A DNA stretch of 57,500 bases from Sulfuricella sp. (GTDB taxonomy: Bacteria; Pseudomonadota; Gammaproteobacteria; Burkholderiales; Sulfuricellaceae): positions 1 through 57,500 of the forward strand of contig JBAZID010000003.1 of the NCBI GenBank assembly GCA_041651995.1. Direction: 5' to 3'. The position numbers were made by a program, and so were the translations under genes. Shown here in pieces: positions 15,326 through 24,913 of this stretch. Positions within the stretch are counted from its first letter, which is position 1, and each line of letters begins with the position of its first letter. Below the pieces are notes generated by a model, which was given only the letters and a program-made list of their open reading frames with translations, did not search any database and was not told the DNA's origin.

Positions 15326-15942
15326 GGCCGCTCCTCCCCCTTGCCTTCGCTCATGCTCAGCCAGGCGAGGCTGCAGTCGGCGTTGAGGTGCGGCTGCACT
15401 CCGGTAGCCTCGTTCCTTGCCGAACCCTGGCGCTGCATATCGCATTCCCTGATGATGAAGAAGCCCGCCTGCAAGTCTGCCAGAGCCGTCATGAAGCGCG
15501 GCAGATCTTCTTCATGCAGCAGGCCCATATTGATTTTCATCACCGACTGGCGCAGACGGTATGGCCCGGCATCCGTGACGGCTGGGGACTGGTAGGCCTG
15601 CTGCGCCTCGATCTGGTAGTTCACGCCGAACATTTTCAGTTGCAGGCTCGCGGCGCGCAGGGCATCCACCCAGTTGATGCGCTGCTCTTCACCGATCAAG
15701 CCATGCTGTTGCAAGGAGAGAAAGGCAGCACGGTAGCGCAGGATCCGGTCTTTTTCATCACCCGATTTGTGCAGGCGGTTGCGTGCCTCTTGCAGGGCGC
15801 CCTGCTGCTGTTTCAATGCAACCGTGGATTGTTTGAACTGCTGGTAAGTAAAAAACACCAGCGCTGCGCCCAGCAGCAGGGTTGCCAGCAAGGCCAGCAA
15901 GGGGGCGCGCAGAAAATGCCAGTCGGCAACGGTCAGTTTCAT
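15322..15942 (-). CDS. mshJ: MshJ/PilO-like pilus assembly protein
   Basis: A 206-residue inner membrane protein. One transmembrane segment lies near residues 13-33 (PLLALLATLLLGAALVFFTY), then a coiled-coil stretch rich in Gln, then a periplasmic alpha/beta domain with FMTALADLQAGFFIIREC. This matches the layout of PilO/GspM-type proteins and MshJ. It overlaps both neighbours by four bases, so it is translated as part of the pilus operon. The Cys residues near the end could pair. Confidence 0.7.
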   Translation of the reverse strand: MKLTVADWHFLRAPLLALLATLLLGAALVFFTYQQFKQSTVALKQQQGALQEARNRLHKSGDEKDRILRYRAAFLSLQQHGLIGEEQRINWVDALRAASLQLKMFGVNYQIEAQQAYQSPAVTDAGPYRLRQSVMKINMGLLHEEDLPRFMTALADLQAGFFIIRECDMQRQGSARNEATGVQPHLNADCSLAWLSMSEGKGEERP

Positions 15943-17468
15943 GGTCGCGCCTTTAACACCAGTTTCAGCTTGAATTCGGCGCGCACGCTATCCGTGCTGG
16001 CCGTGTCCAGGGTATTGCCGCTCAGTGCCGAGGCTGAATGCACGTTGAGCGGCATCTGGATCACGCTGGCGCTGGCGAGGTCGGGATCCTGCATCAGCTT
16101 GTCTGCAAAACGGTTGATACCGGCCATCGCGGCGCGGTAATCGCCATGAAACGGCCGGACTTCCGCCTCAACCATCCCCCACTCCTGCCAGCTGCCACCC
16201 GCCGCCGCTGGCGCCACAGATTGCGCCTTGTCTGCGCTCTCTCCGGGTACGCCGTATTTCCAGTTCAAACGCGTCAATACGATCTCCGGGCTGGTTTCCA
16301 GCGCCCGGCTTACCACCCGCATCATGCGTTCCGGCGTGCGGTTATCCTGTTTCAGATGATCAGCCAGCTGCACCGCTTTCTCGAGATTGTCCGCCGATGC
16401 CGGAGACAGGGGAAAGGTTTTGGTCACTTCGACATAACGCGCCAGCTGGTCTTGTGTCTGGCCTGCAAGCTGGCGTGCCTCGCCATCGAGTTGATACTGC
16501 TGGAAGAGGTTCGCGCCGGCCCACATCAAGGACACTGCCGCCGCCACGGCGCTCGCCCCATACAGCGCGCGCCGTTGCTGGTGGAGCCAATGGCTGCGCG
16601 TCGAACTGGCCGGCGCCAGGTTGCAGGCCGGTTGGCGCAGGCCAAGCACGGTCATATGCGTGGTGTAAGGGCAGCTCCCCGACGGGATGCTTTTGAGGCG
16701 GGAATGCAAATCTTGCCGCGTCAAACGCTGGCAAGCAAATGATGGATCAGCCTGCAGGCGCTGCTGAACTTCTTCCATGGAATCATCGGAATCCAGCAGC
16801 AACACGGCCAGCCGCGATTCCCGCGCAGCCAGACGCAGGCTGTTGAGATAGAGCCGGGTTTTACCTATTTCCGCTACCAGGGAGGCGGCGGCATTTTCCG
16901 TACCCACCACGGCAAGACGGCTGGCCTTCAATTGCCCGCCCTGAAAGTAGCTCTGGCGCAAACCTTCGTGGTGCCGGCTCACCAGCAGGACATCCGGCTG
17001 CGACAGCTTGAGCAGGGCAAGCAATTCCTGGCTCACCATGGGCAGCAGGAAAATACCCGCCAGCGGCGCCTGGTGCAGTTGCAGCACATCCAGCCAGGGA
17101 CGCAGCATGTCGCTATTGGTCAGCGCCGCAAACAGATAGCGGTCGTCACGCCGCTTGCCCGAATCACGCCCCTGTATCCAGGCCGTGTAATAAGGCGTAT
17201 TGCGATAAAGCTGTTTCAGCTTGCGCTGGAGCAACTCATTGCGGGCAGAGCCGGAGACGTGAGGAAGCACTTCAACGTGATAATCTTCCTCAACCGAGTC
17301 GACCATCAGATAGACCGGGGCAGCCGGATACGAGTGCAGCAGATCACCGAACTCCCGCTGACCCGCTTCAGTGGCAGCGAATTTCCGGCACGGGCCCAGC
17401 TTGCCATGCTCGAACAGAGCGCCGATGGCACCTTGAGAGGTCACGCAGACAATGATTTTTGCGCTCAT
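15939..17468 (-). CDS. mshI: MshI-like protein: PilM-type fold joined to PilN-type domain
   Basis: A 509-residue protein. The N-terminal 290 residues resemble the actin-like PilM/GspL fold. One membrane helix at about 301-321 (ALYGASAVAAAVSLMWAGANL) follows, then a periplasmic PilN-like part with a coiled-coil region. In MSHA systems this single protein replaces separate PilM and PilN and links the cytoplasmic motor to the periplasm. The gene overlaps mshJ by four bases and follows mshG after about 65 bases that contain heptamer repeats. Confidence 0.72.
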   Translation of the reverse strand: MSAKIIVCVTSQGAIGALFEHGKLGPCRKFAATEAGQREFGDLLHSYPAAPVYLMVDSVEEDYHVEVLPHVSGSARNELLQRKLKQLYRNTPYYTAWIQGRDSGKRRDDRYLFAALTNSDMLRPWLDVLQLHQAPLAGIFLLPMVSQELLALLKLSQPDVLLVSRHHEGLRQSYFQGGQLKASRLAVVGTENAAASLVAEIGKTRLYLNSLRLAARESRLAVLLLDSDDSMEEVQQRLQADPSFACQRLTRQDLHSRLKSIPSGSCPYTTHMTVLGLRQPACNLAPASSTRSHWLHQQRRALYGASAVAAAVSLMWAGANLFQQYQLDGEARQLAGQTQDQLARYVEVTKTFPLSPASADNLEKAVQLADHLKQDNRTPERMMRVVSRALETSPEIVLTRLNWKYGVPGESADKAQSVAPAAAGGSWQEWGMVEAEVRPFHGDYRAAMAGINRFADKLMQDPDLASASVIQMPLNVHSASALSGNTLDTASTDSVRAEFKLKLVLKARP

Positions 17469-17500
17469 CTCACCGAACCCGTGCTGACTCTGACTTTACG

Positions 17501-17520
17501 CCTCACCCCTCACCCCTCAC
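17501..17520. repeat. (CCCTCAC)n heptamer run
   Basis: CCTCACCCCTCACCCCTCAC lies between mshG and mshI. The same heptamer occurs at 29776-29804 and in both arms of the repeat at 31996-32051. Confidence 0.8.
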
Positions 17521-17533
17521 GCCTTATCCCTCC

Positions 17534-18736
17534 CTAAAACTTCATCTTGCCCAATATATCGTAAATCGGCGTCAGCACCGAGAACATGATCACCGCCAGC
17601 ACCAGTCCCATAATCACTGTCAAGGCGGGCTCAAGCATCTTGAGCAGCTTCTCGACCGACTCCTTGACTTCGCGATTGTAAAAATAAGTCACGTTGAGCA
17701 ATGCCGTATCCAGCGCCCCGGTTGTCTCGCCCACACGCAGCATGCGCACCACCAGGGGCGGGAACATGCCCAGATTTTCGAAGCTGTTCGCCACGCTGTC
17801 GCCAGAACTGATCTGCTGCCCGGCGCGCGCCAGTCCGTCGGCGATAACGCGGTTATCCACAATTCCCTCGCTGGTTTTCATTGCGTCCAGAATTGAAATG
17901 CCTGACCGGTACATCAGGGCAAAAAAGTTGGCGAAGCGGGCAAGAATGATTTTCTGCAAGATTGGCCCGATAAACGGCGTGCGCAGCTTGGCATAATCCC
18001 ACCAGTAACGCGCGCGCGGATTCTTCTTGACCATCACCGTGGCCACTGCCAGCGCGACCATGGGCAAACCGAACACCAGATACCAGTAGTTGACGAATAC
18101 ATCGGACAGAAAAATCAGCGCCCGGGTCTGGAACGGCAATTCCTGCCCCATGTTCTTGAGAAAAGAGACCAGTTGCGGCACCAGGTACATCATCAGGAAC
18201 ACGATCACTCCGCCCACCACCACGAACACCAGCGCCGGGTACATCAGCAGCCGCTTGGTCTGGGCCACCAGCTCATCCTGCCACTTCAGGGTGGTGGCGA
18301 GGTTTTCAAACACTTCCGTCATGGTTCCGCTTTGCTCGCCGGCCTTGATCAGGCTGACGAACAGATTATCGAATGCCATGGGATAGCCAGCCATGGCTTG
18401 CGCCAGGGTTTTACCCCCTTCCATGTCTTCCAGAATTCCCGACAGAATCTCGCGGAAGCGCGGCTGCTCAATACCGTCGCGCAGATCGGCCAGGCCCTCG
18501 AGAATCGGGATGCCGGCACGGGAAAGCTGCTCCATGTGAAAGCAAAAGGTAATAAGATCCTGGCGCGTGATATTGCCATTGCCGACATGCAGCGGCTGAT
18601 TCACCTTGCGCGCGGTGATAAGATCCAGACCCATGCGCTGCAAACGCAGCTCCAGGTCCACCTCGTTCACCGCGGCAAGCTTGCCCCTGGCAGGGGAGCC
18701 GCTCTTGTCAACCGCGCTGTATTGGAAAGTCAGCAT
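17534..18736 (-). CDS. mshG: MshG: type IV pilus inner membrane platform (PilC/GspF family)
   Basis: A 400-residue polytopic protein of the GspF/PilC family. It has two copies of the helical T2SF domain: the first starts FCFHMEQLSRAGIPILEGL, the second FANFFALMYRSGISILDAM. Three hydrophobic segments are clear: LVFVVVGGVIVFLMMYLVP near 165-185, YLVFGLPMVALAVATV near 215-232, and LTVIMGLVLAVIMFSVLTPIYDI at the end. It anchors the pilus assembly ATPase in the inner membrane. A perfect palindrome of about 80 bases separates it from mshE upstream, where the other joints are nearly gapless. Confidence 0.88.
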   Translation of the reverse strand: MLTFQYSAVDKSGSPARGKLAAVNEVDLELRLQRMGLDLITARKVNQPLHVGNGNITRQDLITFCFHMEQLSRAGIPILEGLADLRDGIEQPRFREILSGILEDMEGGKTLAQAMAGYPMAFDNLFVSLIKAGEQSGTMTEVFENLATTLKWQDELVAQTKRLLMYPALVFVVVGGVIVFLMMYLVPQLVSFLKNMGQELPFQTRALIFLSDVFVNYWYLVFGLPMVALAVATVMVKKNPRARYWWDYAKLRTPFIGPILQKIILARFANFFALMYRSGISILDAMKTSEGIVDNRVIADGLARAGQQISSGDSVANSFENLGMFPPLVVRMLRVGETTGALDTALLNVTYFYNREVKESVEKLLKMLEPALTVIMGLVLAVIMFSVLTPIYDILGKMKF

Positions 18737-18753
18737 TTATGAGCTTTCAGCTC

Positions 18754-18832
18754 GTAGGATGGGTTGAGCGCAGCGATACCCATCATTTTGCCGTGATGAT
18801 CGATGGGTATCGCTGCGCTCAACCCATCCTAC
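18754..18832. repeat. perfect 31-bp inverted repeat (GTAGGATGGGTTG family)
   Basis: The arm 18754-18784 (GTAGGATGGGTTGAG...ACCCATC) is exactly complementary to 18802-18832, with a 17-base loop. It lies between mshE and mshG inside what is otherwise a tight operon. In RNA it would form a very stable hairpin, able to protect or end the upstream mshE message. Confidence 0.92.
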
Positions 18833-18837
18833 AAAAA

Positions 18838-20541
18838 TCAATGCAGCCGCCCCGTCAGGTCCACCACGCGAGAAACTTCCGCCAGGCTGGTCACGCCTTC
18901 AAGAATGCGCCGGATGCCGTCATCCGCCAGCGTGCGGAAGCCCTTCTCCAGCGCCGCCCTGCTCAATTCCCGTGCCGTGGCGCGGCGTGCGATCAACTCG
19001 TCCAGATCGGCATCCATATGCAGCAATTCGATCAGCGCCATCCGCCCCTTGTAGCCACGATGATTGCACTGGCTACAACCTTTCGCTGCGTAGACCTGCA
19101 TCTGGGCTTCGGGAGCAAGGCCGAGCAATTGTTTCTCTTCCGGACCCGGCGCATAAGCCTGTTTGCAGTGAGGGCAGAGCAATCGCACCAGGCGCTGCGC
19201 AATCACCCCAATGATATTGCCCGCCATGATGTCAGGCAAAATACCGATATCCAGCAAGCGCGGAAAGGCACCCAGCGCCGAGTTGGTGTGCAGGGTGGTG
19301 AACACCTGATGGCCGGTCATCGCGGCGCGGAAGGCCATGTCCGCCGTTTCGCGGTCACGCACTTCGCCTACCAGAATGATGTCGGGATCCTGCCGCATCA
19401 TGGAGCGAATGCCGTTGGCAAAGTCCATTTTCACCATTTCGTTCACCGAAGTCTGGCGCATCATCGTGACCGGGTACTCCACCGGATCTTCCAGGGTCAT
19501 GATATTCACCGTTTCGTCGTTGCGGTGGCTCAGCATCGAATACAGGGTCGTGGTTTTACCGCTGCCGGTCGGGCCGGTCACGATCAGGATGCCCTCCGGG
19601 CGCGCCATCATCAGTTTCAGCTTGACCTGAGTATCCGCGCTCAAACCCATGCGGTCCATGGAGATGATCGACTTTTCCCGGTCCAGCACGCGCAGCACGA
19701 TATTCTCGCCGTAGATGGTAGGCTGTGCCGCCACCCGGAAATCAATCGGGCGCCCATTCAGGTTCAGCGACAGACGGCCATCCTGCGGTGCCCGGGTTTC
19801 GGCGATGTTCATGCCGCTGATCACCTTGAGGCGCACGGCAATGCCCGGCCAATAGGTCTTGTGCAGGCTGCGAATCTGCTCCAGCACCCCATCGATGCGG
19901 TAGCGGATGCGCAGGAAGGCATATTCCGGCTCGAAGTGGATATCCGAGGCACCGCGCTTGACCGCGTCCACCAGCAGCGCGCCGACCAGCCGCACCATCG
20001 GCTGGGTGTATTCCTCGTTGCCCGCCTGCAGGCTCTGGTAGTCGATCTCGCCGGTTTCGATCTCGCGCAGAATGCCATCCACCGAGAGTTCGAAGCCGTA
20101 GAACTGGTCGATGCACTCTTCCAGTTGCGCCTCGCCCGCAAGCATGGTGCGGATCTCGATCTGCCCGCCAAGATGGGCGCGCAACAGGTCCAGCGCCACG
20201 ACGTTGAACACGTCGCTCATTGCCACCAGCAACTCGTTGCGCTCCGGGTTGAAAGCGATAGGCAGCAGACGATAGCGGCGCGCGAATTCCTCCTCCACCA
20301 TGCCCAGCGCCTCTGCGTCGGCCACTACATTGGAAAGGTCAACCCCCTCCTGACCGATGGTATGCGCCAGAATATCGCGGATCATGGCTTCGGTGACAAA
20401 GCCCAGGCGCACCAGTTGCCGGCCCAGCGGCATATCGTGCTCGCTCTGCTCCATCAAGGCGATGCGCAACTGGTCCTGGCTGATCAAGCCCTGCTGAACC
20501 AGCAGCTCGCCGAGGCGAAGCTTCTTGCGCTGCTCCGTCAT
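18838..20541 (-). CDS. mshE: MshE: pilus assembly ATPase (GspE/PilB family)
   Basis: A 567-residue ATPase that powers pilus extension. An N-terminal MshEN domain (about 8-150), which in Vibrio MshE binds cyclic di-GMP, has two tandem half-motifs (RLGELLVQQGLI, LGRQLVRLGFV). The GspE core follows: Walker A GPTGSGKT at 323-330, Walker B IILVGEVRD near 388-396, and an HTNSALGA segment. The zinc-binding pair CPHC (456-459) and CSQC (489-492) is present. It starts directly after the mshN-like stop (stop and start adjoin). Confidence 0.93.
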   Translation of the reverse strand: MTEQRKKLRLGELLVQQGLISQDQLRIALMEQSEHDMPLGRQLVRLGFVTEAMIRDILAHTIGQEGVDLSNVVADAEALGMVEEEFARRYRLLPIAFNPERNELLVAMSDVFNVVALDLLRAHLGGQIEIRTMLAGEAQLEECIDQFYGFELSVDGILREIETGEIDYQSLQAGNEEYTQPMVRLVGALLVDAVKRGASDIHFEPEYAFLRIRYRIDGVLEQIRSLHKTYWPGIAVRLKVISGMNIAETRAPQDGRLSLNLNGRPIDFRVAAQPTIYGENIVLRVLDREKSIISMDRMGLSADTQVKLKLMMARPEGILIVTGPTGSGKTTTLYSMLSHRNDETVNIMTLEDPVEYPVTMMRQTSVNEMVKMDFANGIRSMMRQDPDIILVGEVRDRETADMAFRAAMTGHQVFTTLHTNSALGAFPRLLDIGILPDIMAGNIIGVIAQRLVRLLCPHCKQAYAPGPEEKQLLGLAPEAQMQVYAAKGCSQCNHRGYKGRMALIELLHMDADLDELIARRATARELSRAALEKGFRTLADDGIRRILEGVTSLAEVSRVVDLTGRLH

Positions 20542-21705
20542 TTATTCCGCCATCCGCTTCAATTGGACAATGCGCGCCTCGACAGCGGCACGCTCGAAAA
20601 CAGCCGTGCCATCACGACCCAGCAATTGCAGGGCACGCTGGTAATAGGTGAGGGCCGGTTTGGGCTGGTTGATATGCTCCAGGCTGACCGCCAGGTTGAA
20701 GGCATAATCCGGGTTGGCGGACGCCAGGTGGTGGGCCTGGAAATAGGCCTGCTGCGCATCGGGCCAGCGCTCTCCGGCGGCATACAGATTGCCCAGGGCA
20801 AAGTACAGAAAAGCGCTTGGCTGGTCCGCCAGCAGGCGCTTCAGTTTGGCCTCGCTGCCAGCGGGGTCGGCACTGCCAAGCAAGTTCAAGAGACCGGCCT
20901 GGGCAAAGGAATTTTTCGGTTCCACATCAATGGCGCGCAGATAAAGCCTGCCAGCCTCACCCGGATTGTTCGAGCGCACCGCCACGGCGGCCATGCCGAG
21001 CAAGCCATCCATGTTGCGCGGCTCTTGCTGCAATAGCCGCTGATATGCTGACTGCGCCGCTTCCAGCCGCCCTTCCTGCAAAGCCTGGTAACCTTGCGCC
21101 AGATCAGGGTTGATTTCAGTCTGGGCGCCGTGCGACACCTTGACCTTGCTTTCAGGTGCCGCCTCCACGGCGCGCATTTCCCTGTTTTTCGCAACAGCCG
21201 CCGCATTGGGAGCGGACTCCACGGCGGAACGCGGCGGCCTGGGCTCCTCATCCGTTATTGCGGCCGGAGAGACTTCAACGCCCGGCGGCGGCATTTGATT
21301 TTCCAGCGCAAGCAAGGGCGCATTCACTGCAACCGGAGCGGAAGAAGGTGAACTGGCCGGCGGGGCGGAAACCAGCAAGCCGGGCTTGTTGATCGCCATA
21401 TAGACATAAGCCCCTCCGCCCGCCAGCAACAGCAGCGCAGCAGCGGACATGGCCAGAATAAACCGCTTGCCGTTATTATCCCGCGGCTCTTTGGCGGAAA
21501 ACAGGTTGGCGGCGCCCTGGGAAGACGCTGCGGGCAGAGGTTCGGATGCTGCCTTCCTTGAAGGCGAAACCCCTGGCGCAGTCTCTGGCTCATGGGGTTC
21601 AAGGGACAACTCCGCCGCCAGCTCCTGCAGCGTTGGCTCGCGCCCGCCAAGCACACCTTGCTGGCTTTCTTCTGCCTTCTTCAAGGCTTTCATCAACAAG
21701 CTCAT
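20542..21705 (-). CDS. mshN: MshN-like TPR protein
   Basis: A 387-residue bitopic protein. A short cytoplasmic start (MSLLMKALKKAEESQQG) is typical of MshN/GspB-type partners. One membrane helix lies near 105-125 (FILAMSAAALLLLAGGGAYVYM). A Pro/Ala-rich linker is followed by four or so TPR units from about residue 205 (LAQGYQALQEGRLEAAQSAYQRLLQQEP and later repeats). It probably bridges the inner membrane ATPases to the secretin. Its start overlaps the mshL stop by four bases. Confidence 0.78.
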   Translation of the reverse strand: MSLLMKALKKAEESQQGVLGGREPTLQELAAELSLEPHEPETAPGVSPSRKAASEPLPAASSQGAANLFSAKEPRDNNGKRFILAMSAAALLLLAGGGAYVYMAINKPGLLVSAPPASSPSSAPVAVNAPLLALENQMPPPGVEVSPAAITDEEPRPPRSAVESAPNAAAVAKNREMRAVEAAPESKVKVSHGAQTEINPDLAQGYQALQEGRLEAAQSAYQRLLQQEPRNMDGLLGMAAVAVRSNNPGEAGRLYLRAIDVEPKNSFAQAGLLNLLGSADPAGSEAKLKRLLADQPSAFLYFALGNLYAAGERWPDAQQAYFQAHHLASANPDYAFNLAVSLEHINQPKPALTYYQRALQLLGRDGTAVFERAAVEARIVQLKRMAE

Positions 21706-23564
21706 GGCTGGGCGGCTGCTTTTGGATCCGGCAGGAAACGGCGGAAAGCGCTCAATTCGTCGCTATCGAGAGAGGGATTGGTGATAACGGTGGGGCGCAG
21801 GAAAATCACCAGCTCGGTCTGCGTGATCTTGCGTTCCTGCTGGCCAAAAATGGCGCCCCAGCCATCCGGTCGAGACAGGATGGGCAGGCCATCCCTGCTT
21901 CGCGTGGCATCGTCCTGCATCAAACCGCCCATGATAATTGTCTGCCCGCTGTTCACCTGAAGCACGGACTCCATCTCGCGCACCTGAATTTCCGGCACTT
22001 TATTCTGAATTCTGTTCAGCTCCGACAAATCCTTGTTTATCACGGCAAGCGCAGGATTGGGGTCGTTCTTGTAGCCGGTAACCCGTGAAATCGTGGGCCT
22101 CACTGTCATTGAAACCACGCCACTTTCACTGATCTGCGGCGTCACGCTCATCACCACGCCAACCGGCACGGTATGTGGGGTGGTGGTGTAGACGGGCTGG
22201 GTAATGATGCCCGTGGTTGTAGAGGTACCCTGCTGCACTTCGATGGAGAAATACACCTCGTTGTTGACCACCTTGAGCAGGGCCGTCTGATTGTTGATAG
22301 CCATGATTTTCGGGCTCGACAGAATGCGCGTATTGCCGAAGGACTCAAGCAGGTTGAGCGTGGCGGTCAGATTGTTGCCGGCACTGCTGTAGCCAATGGT
22401 AAAAAAGGAAGCGAGATTGCCGGCCAGATTGTTTGCGGCATTGGGCACAGACTTGATGTTGAAGCCTGTTGCCCGGCCAACACTCGTCCAATCCACCCCG
22501 GCATGAAACTGGTCTTTCAGGCTCACTTCGACAATCGTTGTTTCAATCAACACTTGCCGTTGCGACGAACTGGCGACACTGGCCAGGTATTCCTTGACCA
22601 GCTTGTGCTGCCGCTCCGTTCCCAGCACCGAAACCGAACCCGCAACCGGATTCACAATGACCTGCTCCTTGATATCGCCCAGGACCGATAATGCTTTTTC
22701 ATTGCCGAACACATTGGAGAACAGGGCTGGCGCGCCAGAACCGGCCCGTGCCACGGCCTCCGCCTGACGCAGGCGATCTTCGCGATCGGTACGCACGATT
22801 TCAGCCCTGGCGGCCTTTTCCTCGGCCGTGCTGGCAACCGAGCGGGTAGCACTGAGAATATGACGGAGATTATCCCCCATGATCTCCCAGAAATTATTGT
22901 TGGAATCGCTCTTGACCGCAGTGGCCGAATTGTTTCCGCCCACCCCGGCGCCGGTCGCTCCTGTCGTGGCTCCGCCCGCAGCCGATGTCCCCACGCCGGC
23001 GATCTGCGATGACACGCCGATATTCGAGGTGGTGTTGCGCGACAAATTAACGTAATCCACCCGATAGGTTTTCAGGTAGGGGGTATCCGGTGTGATGGCA
23101 AGGGTGTTCCCATCAACCTTGTAGCGCAGGCTGACCTGATTTGAGAGGCGCTCCAGAATGGCATCGAGCGGCTCGTTCACGGCATTCATGGTGACCAGCC
23201 CCTGAATCGCCGGATGGATGTCCACATTGAGTTTTGAATCGCGCGCCAGGGCAAAGAGCAATTCCTTCACCGGCACTTCGTTCACCACCACGCTATAGGT
23301 CTGCGGCTTGGCGGAAGGCCTGGGTGGCGGCACGAACGCGCCGGCCTTGACGGGCTCGGGGATGCCGCTCGCCCTGGTCTGTGGCTCGGCCTGGATATGA
23401 TTCCGGGAAATCGGGATCGGAGGCTGGTTGGAAGCACAGCCCACAGTCAATACCGCCACGCCCAGCACGGCCCCAAAACCTTGCCAGCACTTCATTTGCG
23501 GCAACCCATACTGGTTCGTCATATATCCCACGGCACAACCTTTATCGTTGTTGTCTTTCTGCAT
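21702..23564 (-). CDS. mshL: MshL: outer membrane secretin
   Basis: A 620-residue secretin through which the pilus crosses the outer membrane. A lipoprotein signal (GVAVLTVGC) lies 24 codons inside the frame. The annotated ATG overlaps the mshM stop (TAATG) and has GGAG upstream, so it is kept, although the Met at residue 24 would give a tidier signal. After it come an STN/N0-like domain (VVVNEVPVKELLFALARDSKLNVDI), an N1-type region with a Ser/Gly/Thr-rich insert, and the C-terminal secretin domain with VQQGTSTTTG and NSGQTIIMGGLM. Confidence 0.92.
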   Translation of the reverse strand: MQKDNNDKGCAVGYMTNQYGLPQMKCWQGFGAVLGVAVLTVGCASNQPPIPISRNHIQAEPQTRASGIPEPVKAGAFVPPPRPSAKPQTYSVVVNEVPVKELLFALARDSKLNVDIHPAIQGLVTMNAVNEPLDAILERLSNQVSLRYKVDGNTLAITPDTPYLKTYRVDYVNLSRNTTSNIGVSSQIAGVGTSAAGGATTGATGAGVGGNNSATAVKSDSNNNFWEIMGDNLRHILSATRSVASTAEEKAARAEIVRTDREDRLRQAEAVARAGSGAPALFSNVFGNEKALSVLGDIKEQVIVNPVAGSVSVLGTERQHKLVKEYLASVASSSQRQVLIETTIVEVSLKDQFHAGVDWTSVGRATGFNIKSVPNAANNLAGNLASFFTIGYSSAGNNLTATLNLLESFGNTRILSSPKIMAINNQTALLKVVNNEVYFSIEVQQGTSTTTGIITQPVYTTTPHTVPVGVVMSVTPQISESGVVSMTVRPTISRVTGYKNDPNPALAVINKDLSELNRIQNKVPEIQVREMESVLQVNSGQTIIMGGLMQDDATRSRDGLPILSRPDGWGAIFGQQERKITQTELVIFLRPTVITNPSLDSDELSAFRRFLPDPKAAAQP

Positions 23565-24913
23565 TACTGATGCTCCGCAATCTCGGACCGTACGCCCTGC
23601 AGAGTGCGCAGTATCGGGCGATTTGCCTTGAGCGGCTCAGGCAGATGCGCAAGGGCCGCAGCAGCCTCCGCGCGACTGGAAAAACTCCCGTAAAGCACTG
23701 TCCATGCGGGTTGCCCGTTTATCTTGGTACGGTACACAAAAACCTGATCCATTTCAATGTTGTGCCCCATTTGTGCCAGCTGCCAGCGCAACTGCCGCAG
23801 ATCGTTGGAGCCCATCAGCTGGATGCTGCTGGTTGCGCTCCCCTGCCTGGACAACCAGCCTTGAGTTGCAGCCAGACGCTGCGTGACGATATCGGCAGCA
23901 TCCATGGACCCTTCCCGCTGAGGGTTGGTACGCACGGTTTCAGCAACGGGTGCCGGTGCAGGCGGCGCCGAAACCACAGCAGGTTCATTCTGCCCGCCTG
24001 GCTGCGGCTGCAAAAAACCATGCAACACCACCCCCAGCCCCACCCCAACCAGCAGCAAGGCCAATGCGGCGGCAAATTTCGGCCACGGCACGGATTTTTC
24101 TGACAAATCGAATTCGCTGTCTTCTATCGCGGCCCGCACGTGTTTCAGACTGATGGTATGCGTGTTATCCGCAAACGCCGCCAGCAGGGTTTTATCCGCA
24201 ATAATATTCACGCGCCGCGTCAGGCCTCTGGATGCCCGCGCGATCAGCTTGACGACAGCGGGGCCGAACAGGTCGGGTCCATGGTAATTGGCTGCGCGCA
24301 AACGAAACATCAGGTAATCCCTGATTTCAGCAGCGGTCAGCGGCTTGAGGGTAAAGCTGTGGGTAATGCGCTCCTTGAGCTGGCGAATCTCCGTCCGGGC
24401 CAGATTTTTGTCCAGCTCGGGCTGGCCAAACAGCACGATCTGCAACAGCTTGTAATGCTGCGTTTCGAGGTTGGAGAGCAGGCGTATTTCCTCCAGCGTC
24501 TCCAGCGGCATGCCTTGCGCCTCCTCCACGAACACCACCACCTGCCTGCCCTGGGCGTGGCGCTCCACCAGGTATTCCTGCAATGCCTGCATGACTTCCA
24601 GGCGCGCCGAGTCGCGCGGCAGCGAAAGCTGCATCTCGAAAGCGATGGCATGCAGGATTTCATCCGGGGAAACGCTGGGGTTGGCGAGATAAACCGTCTC
24701 CACTTCCGCCGGCAGGCGCTCCTGCAGCATGCGGCACAACATGGTCTTGCCGCTTCCCACTTCGCCACTGACCTTGACTATCCCCTCACCCTGGCGAATG
24801 GCGTAGATCAGGGCATCAAGAATGGCGCCGCGGTTGCCGCCGCCGTAGAAAAATTCGGTGTGGGCGGTAATCCGGAAGGGGGGCTGGGAGAGGCCGAAAT
24901 GGGAGAGATACAT
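23564..24913 (-). CDS. mshM: MshM: ExeA/GspA-type AAA ATPase with periplasmic SPOR-like tail
   Basis: A 449-residue protein. The AAA domain starts MYLSHFGLSQPPF. It carries Walker A GEVGSGKT (50-57), Walker B VVVFVEEAQ (125-133), and the arginine-rich SRGLTRRVNI segment. A membrane helix at about 279-300 follows, then a Pro/Ala linker and a C-terminal SPOR-like region (VYRTKINGQPAWTVLYGSF, SRAEAAAALAHLP) likely to bind peptidoglycan. ExeA-type proteins help the secretin pass the cell wall. The start adjoins the regulator's stop codon directly. Confidence 0.9.
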   Translation of the reverse strand: MYLSHFGLSQPPFRITAHTEFFYGGGNRGAILDALIYAIRQGEGIVKVSGEVGSGKTMLCRMLQERLPAEVETVYLANPSVSPDEILHAIAFEMQLSLPRDSARLEVMQALQEYLVERHAQGRQVVVFVEEAQGMPLETLEEIRLLSNLETQHYKLLQIVLFGQPELDKNLARTEIRQLKERITHSFTLKPLTAAEIRDYLMFRLRAANYHGPDLFGPAVVKLIARASRGLTRRVNIIADKTLLAAFADNTHTISLKHVRAAIEDSEFDLSEKSVPWPKFAAALALLLVGVGLGVVLHGFLQPQPGGQNEPAVVSAPPAPAPVAETVRTNPQREGSMDAADIVTQRLAATQGWLSRQGSATSSIQLMGSNDLRQLRWQLAQMGHNIEMDQVFVYRTKINGQPAWTVLYGSFSSRAEAAAALAHLPEPLKANRPILRTLQGVRSEIAEHQ

